Part shown: positions 13,469 through 25,400 of the stretch, piece after piece
Layout: the number at the start of each line of letters is the position of its first letter
Position numbering within the stretch: position 1 is the stretch's first letter
Assembly (NCBI GenBank): GCA_029207755.1
Contig: JARCOQ010000006.1
Coordinates: 71,460,093 to 71,524,092 of the forward strand
Length of the DNA stretch: 64,000 nucleotides
From: Chamaea fasciata
Taxonomy: Eukaryota; Chordata; Aves; Passeriformes; Sylviidae
Direction of reading: 5' to 3'
Program-made: the position numbers and the translations under genes
Notes under the pieces: generated by a model
Databases searched by the model: none
Seen by the model: only the letters and a program-made list of their open reading frames with translations
Told to the model about the DNA's origin: nothing

Positions 13469-16400
13469 GTAAGGTTTGCTGAGTTTTACAGTAATTCCTG
13501 TGGTTTCTGCACGACCTCGTGTGATGAGTGGCAGCTTTTAAGCAGTGATGTTCAGATGGGACCCGTTCTGTCGTTGCTTGGTGAAACGTTCCCTGGAAGT
13601 CACTTCATGTGGTGGTGAGGGGAAGTGCTGGTCACAAATTGAACAAAATGGAATCTTTTTTTTTGGGTGCAGGAAGTACCTTGCTTTTGAGTGAGGTGCT
13701 TAATGCTGCACTAGAGGTGAAAGACAGTCCACTCTGTCTTGGAAATCACATCAGTAGCTTTTAACCAAACATGGTTTAAAAACTACCATAAGGGAGAATG
13801 GATGAATACTGTTCTATGCTTAAAGAGGCCTGCTGCTAGGTTATACTGGGTCGTAATTTCATGGTATGGCTGTCTTTATGGTATTTGTTTTTATGCCTCC
13901 CTTAGGTTTGATAGTGACTACAAGGCTACGTGTACACGAGCAGGAAAAGACTGTGCCGAGTGAGATATGGAGATAAGAGCTGACATAAATGGCACTGTGG
14001 CTGCACTCAGGGATTTTTACTGTGCACGTGCAGGACATCAGGTGCTGAACTTCAGACTGAAACAGCGATAGTGACTGGACTGGCTCCAGAAATCCTGGCT
14101 GCACAGATTAATAATTAAGTTTTATTACTTCAGTGATCTTTGATACGTTATACCTGAGAATGCCTCTGTTGAGCAATACAGTGGTGAGGGACAGGCAGAG
14201 CCATCTCACAGAAAACCATGTCATTTACACTTGTGTTTATGTGTACACAAATAGATCTTGAATTGGAGGCGATTTTTAATGGATGCTTTTGGCTGGATGA
14301 TAAAAAGGGCTAGGCAGACCTGCAGTGCTCAACGTTTTGCTTCTCAAAATGGCTCTTTCAGCCTTTGCTTCTTGTGTCAAAAGTGCTATTGTCTGTTCTC
14401 CAGGGTGTCAGCAGAGATGACCATAGCCGTGCTGCTTCTAACTGGTTCTTTCCACGTATGCATCCATGAGTTTGTGCTAAGGAAGGGTCAGGTATCCTGA
14501 GAAAGCAGGCTGAAGGTACCCTTGTGCTGTCTAAAAATTCATCCCTGTTTTCCCTCCAGGAAAGCTTTGCCGGCTGGATTGAGTTTTGTCTTCGTTTTCC
14601 AGATGGGTATTTCCATTTTCTGTAAGAGGAAAAAGGTATTTGTGTAATCACCTTGGGCAATAGGTCAACGTTGCCTGTTCTGTGTCTTTTGATGTTCAGT
14701 GTAACAGGAGTGAGTGACCTTGAAACAGATCTGTAGGTCAAGCATGTGGTGGCAAATATTTGTTGCAGCGGGGGAAGAAACCACCTGTAATTGTTTGTTA
14801 GCTGAGACATCATTTACCTTCTTTTCAGTTTTATCAGGCAATTCACTCTTAGTGTTCGAAGCAAGAGTTTTCATGGAATGTGAGAGAGGGACCAAGTGAG
14901 CACATTCCTCTTTTATCCTGTAATTTGTCCGTGCCTGAGCTGTTACACACATCCCCGTGGTGTGTATTGTAGGTAAATCACTGGGCAGTCGCTTTGTGTT
15001 TGCTGAGCAATGAGGTGAAATTCGGAACTGTCCCTCTGTCCTGGCAGATGAAAACTGCCGGTGCTGCGGCTGTTCCCTGCTCTTGCTGCATCTCCGAGGC
15101 AGCAGCCTTGGCTAATTTATTTTCTGCAGCTTCTAGTTTGGTGCATTAAGGTGAGCCAGAGGCAGAGCTGGTTTATGTTTCTGTGCTGGGCTGGAACTGG
15201 TGATGCTTCGGCAGCTCTCACAAGTAATTTTCTCGTCCGTGGACGATGATTAGAAAAGGGGAGCATGTAGCTGGGCTCAGTAGCTAAAATTTGCCCACTA
15301 AAGCTGTTACTGCAAGTCTTTTGGGTCTCCCGGATTCACCAAAACTGCTTAAAAGTGGCCTAGTCCCCTTTGTCTGCTAGAGAAGTATTGGGGGAAAAAA
15401 AAAAATCGGGTGTTCTTTCAAGTCCAAAATACCTGCTCAGAATGCCTGGGCGCCTCAGTAGTGGCACTGTGTTGTCAACAGTTTTTTCTGGTTTTTTTTC
15501 CCCCACCTCACCAAAAATAACCAAGTAGCTTGTTTAACCATAATAACATCCCTACACACAAGTTAAAAGTTCTAGCTTTCTGTTCATAAGCAGCATCTTA
15601 AAAATAAGAGGCACATAGTGACAATTAAGTAGTCAACGAGGAGGTAAAGGTCGAGATCTTTTAAGGTGTTACAGGGTGGCCATTCCTTCATTCCAGGGGA
15701 TGGGATAGCTCTGGTTTGTGGCTGCTCAGATCCTGCACCTGTTCCTTGAACTTCTTGAAAGGAAAGGTAGAAAAGCAAAGCTTGAAAGGTAGCACGTAGC
15801 AGTGGGCGCTGAATATTCACGTCATGTAACTCTGTGTGTGTGTGTGTGAGTGAGGGGAAACAAACCTGCCCCAGCTTTGCTGGTCATCTGTGTTAATATT
15901 ATGGTTTTTATATATATATATATAACCTGCCCCAGCTTTGCTGGTCATCTGTGTTAATATTATGTTATATATATATATATAACCTGGCCCAGCTTTGCCG
16001 TCCCATCCGCATGAATATTTCCATCCTGGGGCACATCCTCCCTGCCGATCCTGCAGTCAGCTTGTGTCAAGCGTGATTTTTAGCTGCTGCTGAGCTCTGT
16101 AGCAATTACGCTGCGGCCCCCGGCCGTGGCACGCACACTGCGAGCGCGTCTTTGTGTCGCAGCCTGCCCGGCCGCCTCGGGAAGGCTCCGATGCCGCTCC
16201 TGCTCTCCCGGCCGGGCATGCCCCGGTGTCGGTGTGCGCTTGGCGCAGTGTCCCTCGGGAAGTCGCAGTGAGCGGCGTGCCAAGGAGGGGGAGGCAGCGG
16301 GGAGAGCAGCGGGTCCTTTGGAGGTCACCGCTCTGCCCGGCTCCCTGCGGTGCCTTGCGGCTCCCTCCTTGGCGTGGCAGGGTCAGCCTTACCCGTGCGG

Positions 16401-19400
16401 GCAGTGGCTGACGTGCCTGGGATGGCGCATTCCCCCTTCCCGTCCCTGCTGCAGGTGGACAAAGCCGAGCGCGCCCTGTCCCTCTGCCCTGCCGTGCTGG
16501 GAGGGCTTTGCAAAGCTCCGCGCGGGCAATTGTAGTTGTCCTCTCTGAGAGCCAGTGTGACATTCTCACTGGTTAGATTGGGTGTGGACAGTGCTTCTTG
16601 CACAGAGTGTGCTGCTCACTGAAAGGCAAGGAGATGGTTAAGGTGACTTAACCCACTTCCATGTGCAGTTTTATCTGCTTATGGATGATGGGTGCAGAGG
16701 CCAGGGTTTGTGTACATGACTCATAAAACTGTATGCTGAATCATATAGAGGACAGCGTGAACAAAATTAGTGTTAAAAAATGAAAAGCTATAGACAGACA
16801 AGGTCATCAGTGACTTAGACTATTGAGGGTATGGTGTTCTCTGGCAGTGTTTTCCAGATAGCTGTCATTGGCCACTAGGAAAATCACAGGCTCCTCTGCC
16901 TCTTCCTCACTACACTTCTCCAGAGGAATCTGAATGAAGCTGCCTTTTTAAAGGGGCACCCTCTAAAGCAGCAATGGGGAAACCTCTGCTCTGGCATTTT
17001 TACCTTGTGAGCAGGTTGATGTGTGCTAGGCATTAATCAGCCTGATCAGGGCAGGAAGCCCAGGGGTGCTACAAGCAGCTGCCTTGGGAAATACTCAGCC
17101 CATGAGTGAACAAATTTATGCTGCAGAGGAAGCTGTTCTCATGTTGGAGTAATAAGTCGTCCTTACAGCCACAGCTGTCAACAGATAATTACAGGAACTT
17201 CCTCACTCCTCCATGGACATCTCTTATCTGAGCTTGTTATTATATGGATCAAAGTCTATGCAGCAGATTGGTGGCTTTGGAATGTCTGCATTAAAAAGTA
17301 TTTAGGGTTTTTTTTTGTTTGTTGGGTTTTTTTGTTTTCTTTTTTCCTCCCTGTGCCTTGCTGACAGTTGTGTGTTTACTAGGTGTGTTAGCTGATACTG
17401 ATATTTATCTTGAAAAAGAGGTGTTTTATTCCTTAAACCTGGCTTTTCTCCTTCGTTCAGATGCAAGGACACATCTGTAAGCCTTGCAGACTGTAGCAGT
17501 AGATTTTTCCATCATTTTAGTATTACTTTTGAAGTCAGGGGAATGGTTCTTACAGACCTGTTTGGACAGTAAATTTCTGGTGATGCAAAGCAGCTCTAGA
17601 GCTGTTCCAAAATGCATGTGCTTGTCAGCTGGAGAGGCAAAAAGTCTTTTAAGGATGATGGAGATGATGCAGCACTGTGTAAATTCTGTACTGAACTGTA
17701 TGATTCTGTATTTTGGCTCTGAAATACATTTTAGGTAGAGCTTCTTTCCCCCCAGAATTTGATGTTTTGACCCAGAGGAAAGCATCATGTGAGCTCTCCA
17801 GGTGCCCCCAGTCCTAAAACTGTAGAGTCCAGTCTGGGCTGCTCCAGCAGGACGGGGTTGGTGAACCATGTCTGTTCTGCCGTACTGCTGCATTTTAAAT
17901 TTGGGCAGAAATGTGACTCAGCATCTGTCTGCTTAGCACAAGGCACAGGGAAAAGGACACAGGGCTGATTGTGGAGCTCCAGTTCAACTTGTGAGGAGGG
18001 CAGGTGCTCCAGGGGCACGTGCCAGACAGAAAGCTGGCATTCCATGAGCTGACAAAGGAACACAAACCCTCAGCGAGCCTGTGCTGTCCCTCAAAAAGCG
18101 AGTTTAGTTGGTTCATGGATTACAGTCCAGGGTGGTTATTTGTGGAGTTCCAACAGTTGTTTGTGTTGGGAATGGAACACAGAAGTTCCAGACCTTAGAT
18201 GTTGGATAGGTCAGGTGATGAAAGCTAAAAGCGAGGGAATTTACTTGGTAATTTTTATTCATATGGAAAAAAAAAAAACAACCCAAAAAACCAACCCCAA
18301 CACTTTAATAAGCTACTACTGTAAACAGGCTTTGTGGTTTTAAATATTCTAATTTATCATGTTCGTGTTGGACCCCACAAACTAACAAGATTTATTCATT
18401 TTGGTAACATGCAGTGGTTTAGCTGAGTGTCTCTTCCAGATTTTGAGGAATGACCTCCACAGAGGACAAATAACGAGCCAGTAGTTTTCCCATATTTCTC
18501 CCATTTACAACATAAAACAGAAGATAGGAATTTATTTCAAAGGGCGTTCTTTTTTCCTGGGGTATTTGGAAGATCCTTGAGTTCGGGTACCATTTTCCTA
18601 TAATTTGGGAAGTTGGGATGTGCTCAAAACTTGACATTTTCGAGTAGCAAGCCTAATTATTAACATTACTGACTTGAAAAAAAACCCCAGTCTTTAATCA
18701 AAACAGCTTTTCAGACGTCCTGGTTGCTTAAAGGTGAAGTGGATAATTTGTTTATGGCTAATACCTTGCTTTGGGGGACGAGGTGGCTCCAGCAAGGGCT
18801 TTGTGAGGAGACACCTTCCTGAGCCTTCCCTGGGCAAACCCCAGGAAGAAAGAAAAGCTCTTTTATCTGAAGAGGGAAATGAAGAAGAAATTGCAATGAT
18901 TAGATTAAAGGATTTAAAGCTGCAGGTTAGAATTCTATCTCCTACCATCCTCAGAGCTCAGGTGTCATACTGGAGCAATGGCAGACAAAATTCCCCACCT
19001 AAATGAGATTATCACGTGGATTTTGGGGTGGGGTGTATGTCAGTATCGGTAATACAGAGGTCTGTATTTAAAAGTTAGCTTCTTGTCAATTTTCTTCTTA
19101 ACTGTATTAGCAGCACTTTAATTGGACTTCATGTTCTGTAGACAGAGTAAGTAAAAACAGTCTCCATACTTAATCCTGTTTTTTTCTTAACTCCTGTAGA
19201 GTTTTTTGCTCCATATGGAGCGACTGAGAGGGTTGGTAAAACCTTGGTTTGCATTTCCGTTTGATAATCATCAACTTTGCTGTGCGTGCTTGCAAGTTGA
19301 CGCTTAGGAAGGTGGTTTTTTGGGGGTATTTTTTAACAGAATGTTGCCTGTGGGGTGTTGCCAGGAAGGTTTTTCATTGGAACCCTGGGTCTGAGGATCC

Positions 19401-22400
19401 CTCTGCTGCACCCGCTACTCTCTGCAGTGATTTTAATAACCTCTCCTGAAGGGCGAGCTCCTCGTTTTCCACTCCTCCCATTCATTTGAAAGGCAAGGTT
19501 GCTTTCCCGGGGTGCCTGCCAGAGGTCTGGTGAGTAATGGATTTTTGCATCAGGGAAGTCTTTGCGTGGCACTTTGCTGGGTGACCTCTAGCTGTGGGTA
19601 GGGCGTGTTCCCGGAGCTTCACGGGATATGCCTGCAACTCTAGAGGGGGCTCAGCCACGGCAGCAAAGGCTTGGGGGCTGCATTTCCTGGCTCTGCTTCG
19701 GAGCGTGAATTTTATTCCTCGTGGGAGTTAAATGGACTTAAACTCTCTGTCCCTGCTGGATGCTAAATGGGAAAAGGCAGTAAAGGTCCAGGATGAGGAA
19801 ATACAACATTGTAGGCACTGGAAAGCTTTGTAAGATTTTTAAAGACTTTTTTTTTTTTTTTTTTAATACCCTGTGTGTTTTGGAGAAGGCAGATCCGCAG
19901 TGTATATATATAAACAGCAAATAATTAGTGAGAAATGTGAAAGGGAAAAGTTGTCTGTGTTTCAGCAGGGCTGAATCTGTGTCTAATATTGAAAAACTTA
20001 AGAGCATTGTTAGATTAATATGTGGTGACTGTACTTACTACTGCTTGGGGTTCTGATAGGAAACAGTTCAAATCTTCAGAATTTGTTTCCCAACTGGTAG
20101 CACGTTCTTTCTTCTTACCCAGCGAGAAAACGGGGATTTAGTCTAATGCCACAGTCTGAGTATGCTTCTTTACTGGGCCCAAGGTACTGTTTTTGGAGTT
20201 ACCATACTCTGTACCAGTATGAATTACAAAACAGAAAAAAAAACGGTGTGAATATTAACTGCATGCACTTTTTGTATGACAGGTCTCGTCAATAAAGCCC
20301 AGGGAAGGGAAGAATTAACTTGTTATTAATGCAGAGGGAAATGGGGGCTCGGAAGGATCCTGTCCTCGCTGGGAGCTGCGTGTCTGCTCTTAATTGAACT
20401 AAGAACCTAATGAAGACAGATGATATGGAAAGTAGCAAGTCCTGTTAAAATGGGAGAATCCCTTTAAAAGGCAGGAATTCAGTCAGGGGAAAATCACCTT
20501 CGGAGCGTGGCCAAGGTGCCGGGCGATGCGGAGCCAGCAGAAGCTGCGGGATGCGTGGAGTCAGGGAGGCTGACTCCATCCTCTGCCTCATGCCCTCGGC
20601 GTTCACTGCCGTCTTCTGTGTCCTTTCCTGCTCCCAGCAAATAAAAACCTCCTAGTTTTGGTTCTAGACTGATTGAAAAACTCATGGCAAGTAAATACAA
20701 ACGGCTTACTTGGCCTGGAGTGGTAGTTTCTCGGAGTTTGCTGTAGAATTGTGGGGTTTTAGAACTTTTAGGTTACACGGTATGATCCTGTTTGTTTTGT
20801 GATAGTGAAGGTTGGATGAGGGCACCTGTATGACCTTAGAGCACCCGTTCTGATATGTTGTTAGTAAAATCTGAAGTAAGGATGTATTAATACAGAAGTT
20901 AAATATGGCACGTGAGAGAAGTACTATCCAGGAGATGACAGAAAAGTTGGGATGCTCAAAAAATGGTCTTTATACCTTTCTGTTTATTTATCAGAGTATC
21001 TCCTTTCTAAAGATGGCTTAATGTGGCTTCTTACTTGAAAATAGACCTGGTTTTGTCCGCTCTGAGCAGCATTTTGTAGGAGAAGTTGCATAGGATGCCT
21101 GTGCTCTGCCTTGGGGAAAGGGTGGTTTGCAACCACATTCGAAGAACAGGCGTTTGTGCTATTGCACATTTGAATCGAGCAGCTGAACAGGGAAAGCTTC
21201 GGATATTACACCCGGTTATGTTTGTATTTGTGCACTTTGTTTATCTGAAACAAAGCTCAGTATTAGGCACCACTGGTTACTGCCAGCTGGGCCCTCACTC
21301 CCTGCTCACAGCTGTGTGTTCAGCACCGGGGCCTGCAGAGAATGGCTAATTAGAGAACCAGGCAGAACAAAGCCCACACAGTGGGGCTGGCACAATAGCA
21401 TTCCTGTCTCACATTGGTCAAAAGATGGATTTTATTTCTTTATTCCTCCCCCCTCGCCCCTACAGTACAGCACAGATCAATAAGTGCTTCTTCTCCCTAT
21501 GCAGGCACAGAGTCCTGCACTATTTCTCCCCAAGGACATGCATTTGCACAGAACTTACATGAAAACAAGCAGAGGCCTGGCAGGGTTGGGCACAGTGTTC
21601 CAAGTAGAGGCCCTTTAAGTTTTTTTAATACTTTAGTATGCATTCTCTATTATTTTTTAAGATAACTTGTGAAAATGGTAATTGATATAGGTATTAGGTG
21701 GTATTTGCATTATTTATTATATTTTAAACCATTTTAGTGAAAATTTGAGTTGGTTATAATATGTGTATGAGGTGATCCTTTATTATGAGTGTGTATAATG
21801 CTGTAAGTGGATGGAACACAACACTGAGCTGGAAAATGTTGTTCACAGTTCAGGTCAGAACGTGAATGTGCCGTGTTAGACTTGCCAGGCCTACACTTCT
21901 AATGGACGTGATGTACACAAGCTCTGTGAGTGTCCATTCTGGTCCCTTATTAGAATTTCTGTTGGAAGTTTGGCTGTAAAGTTCACCGAGGTTTGGGGGT
22001 TCCAGTTCCATAAGGTTTCATTGCTGGTTTGGAAGGGAAAAGCCAGATCCCTGTTTCTAAGTCACTGCTAGGTTTGTCAGGTTGGCAGTGTAGCCTCAGC
22101 GAGGCAATGTTGTCTCTCGGCTGTGCTAGGACTTAGAAAGAAAAGCTCTTGCCTCGGTTTAAAGAAGACCTGAAGATTACTTATATTTGGCAGTGAGGAA
22201 GAGGGTTAGGTCTTCTCTTCCAGTCGCTGAAAGAGAGAGCCATTTACAGAAGTGCACGTCCTGATGATGTGCATCTTAAGTTTGAATTAACTTCGCAATT
22301 CTGTGCTCAGTTGAAGTTCGAACCGGAGTTTGAGGAAGGCTCAAAGCTGCTCATCAGGTAACAAACTCCCTCCCCTAATTTTTTTTCCTGTAGGTTAGAC

Positions 22401-25400
22401 CTCCCAAATGGTAATTTCCTTTCCTTGTGTTAAAAGAAAATCATCCTGAGTTTCCAGGAAACCCCGAAAATCCTTCAAAGTGGGCAAAAGGAGGTCGCTG
22501 CTCTGCAAGCCGGGAGCCGTGAAGTGCTGCCCGATCAGGGAATGCTGCTTTTAATGAGGGCAGCTCTAATGACTCATCCTGACTCAGGGCCTTTTCACAC
22601 ACACGGCCAGTAGATCGCCGGGCAGAACGTGCTGGAGGTCAAAAGTGAAAGTGGATTTAAGGGGAAGAGAGGGGTCAGTTCATGGGGGATGAACTTGGGT
22701 GTCTCTGAGGGGACTTTTTGTGGGTTCATCGAGGCTGCTGTGGGGGATGTTAGGGCTAATATGGCCCCGGGGAGTGGAAAGGTGTCGTAGCATCTTCCCC
22801 AGCAGAAAGGTAGGAAAGTGCCTGAAGGCTGCTGAAACTGTAGGCAGACAGAATGGTTCTGTGGCATCGGCGTGCGCTTTGCCAGCGTTCAGGTTCTGTG
22901 AGCATTGCTCCCAGCTTCTCTTTCGTGAGCACTAGGAGTGTACATGCAAGAATTAAATGACATAGATAGCCATAGTCACAGCGGTGCTGAAGTATTCAGT
23001 GCCTTTCAGAGGTGTGCCAAGAGCACAGCCTGCTCTTTATCTGCTGTTTCTGTGGTCTGCTGGTATCACAGCTACACCTTGTATACTACCCAAAGAACAG
23101 GCAAAACACAAGAAAATACTGCGGCTTTGTGCCGTGGCCTGGCTAGCTGTACCAGCACATTCAGATGTGTCTTAAAACCAAAGGCCTGGGAGTGCCACTC
23201 GCTTGGATTCAGTTTCACTTGATCTTCTGTTTAGAAATTCTGTGCTAAAAAGCTGTCACAGGAATGATGATAAGTTTAAGGAACCTGAGAGTAATGGGCT
23301 CATCCGGATCACAAACTGAGGGAGGAGGATGCAGTGTAAGTTCCCTGTTTTCCATTGCCTGATTTTTTACCCAGCTCCCTACGTTTGCGTGGATCCCAGT
23401 GAATGAGGGCTGTGTTATGCCAGGAATGACACAGATGTTTGCAGGAAGAACCCTTGTCCTGACAAGTCTGTAGCTGATTTTCTGCAGCCCGTGCACAGTA
23501 GTGATGTCCAGCACCCCTCTGGGGAAGCAGATTGGAAAGGGGCTGCAGGTCAGAGGGCAGAAAGCAATTCCTCTTGCTAACAGCACCATGCAAAGTATAA
23601 ATAAAATCTGGGGTGGGACAGAACCTTTCAGTTGATGTCAAAGTACAGCAAGCTGAGATGAAACTCTCTGGGTGTTCCTGAGGTTGGCATGGGACAGTTT
23701 GGACCCTGAGGAATTAATGACATTCTTTCTAATTTAGTGTTCTAAAAGAAACTCAGAGGACAACATCAGGCTCCTCTGCTTCTGCATTGGCCAGGTGTCA
23801 TCCAGCTCTGGTCTGGATATTAAGGTTCTGTTGGTACAAACTATTTTATTTTGTATTCCAGGTTTGTTTTTTTTTTTTTTTATGTAATCCTGTTTAACAT
23901 GACGAACAAATCCCATGCTTTCAGCCTCATGGTAGGATCTTGTCTTGCCTGTCAAGATTTTCAATTCACCTTTGTCCATGTTATGTTCCACTGAAGCAGT
24001 GGGATTACCTTCAAAGGGAAGGACTACAGAGGCTTGGCTATGAAACCACCATAACAACACAGAGCAGGTTGCTCTGCCGTTCCACAACAAAGTGCACAAG
24101 TCTGTAGGTGACATAAAGTTCTTTTTTTAAAAATTATTATTCCTCTAGATTAAATTCAAAGTACTTAGCGGCTATTTTTTTGTTTTACATGGGGGCTTTT
24201 TGAATGCTATTTTAGAAATTCCACTACAGGGGAATATTTATACTTCCTCTATGCGTCTGTAATGAAGTACCGTTGTTACTGTGGGAATACATCTGATCTG
24301 TGAAGTCTCCCAGAATTTGTCATTAAGCACAGAGGAGCAGTGGCATTGGGAGCCAGTTCTCAGCTAGAACAGGCTCATCATCTCCAGCAGCAGAAATCAT
24401 GTGTCTGGCCAAGGAGAGGCAGTCACAGGCAGGACCTTCTGATGCCAGGATGATCCAGGATTATTCTCCGTCGCTTTCCAGGGATCAAAGTGAGCCTGAG
24501 TAGACCACTCCATGGATTTTTCTCTATAAAAACACAAGTGCCACTTGCTATTTATCCTGTTTCTCTACCCATTCCACACCAGTTCCCGGACACCTGGCAT
24601 TTCTGGGTGCACCCTGTGTAAGTGGTCTGTGTCCAGTTGATTTAGATTTCCCCTCTGGTCAGAGGGACCTGGCATTGCCAAAGGCCAAACCAATGAAGGC
24701 TGAAATGAAGGAAGCAGGAAGCACCTTGAACTTCTTGTCACCAGGTCCCTTGTCCCATTCACCTTTGACTTTCCAAACCCCATCCCTGCAAGCTCAGGCA
24801 GTGCCTGGATATTCCACCTGTCCCTGTTTCGGATTCAAGAATGGGTTTTCCCTTTTTTTTTCTTTTTTTTTTTTTCTTTTTCCATCTTTATCTTCCTGCC
24901 ACCTTTGCTGGCTTCCTGCTTATCAGCATGGACCACGCTTGAGCTTGGAGGAAGTGGTGCTGGAGCATGCTCTTCCAACATGCCTGTCTTTCTAGGTCCA
25001 TTTCTCACGGGATTCTTCCAGGCAGGTCTCTGAAGAGGCTGGAATTGTCTTTCTTGAAGGCCAGGAGTGGCTGCTGTTGTCTGCCATGTTGCCTCAGCAT
25101 GCTGAGCTCCATCTCATGGTCACTGCAGGCCAGGCTCCCCGACCTTTGCATCCCTGCCCCGTTTGTATGTTTGAGCACCAATGCCTGGTTTGTGGCTTCT
25201 TGAGCACCTCTGTCAGGGAGGTGTCATCAGAAAGGCACTTTGGAATCCTCCAGGAATCTGTCCCTCTGGCTGGGTGAAGACCAGGGCCTGTGAATATTGG
25301 GCTTTTCAGACTGGTTTGTCCTTGAGCTCACAAAAAGTTCTTTTCTCTTTAGCTATAAACAGCTGATGGGAAAGACTTCAAGATGTAACTAGTTGCAGCA

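Noticed and set aside
13469..13618. C-terminal read-through of UGT8 exon 1
   Set aside because: It lies beyond a GTAAGG donor; the conserved protein continues at 26568 instead.
16057..16569. 170-codon frame on the - strand and overlapping + frames
   Set aside because: GC-rich DNA is stop-poor; no domain, and frames overlap on both strands.
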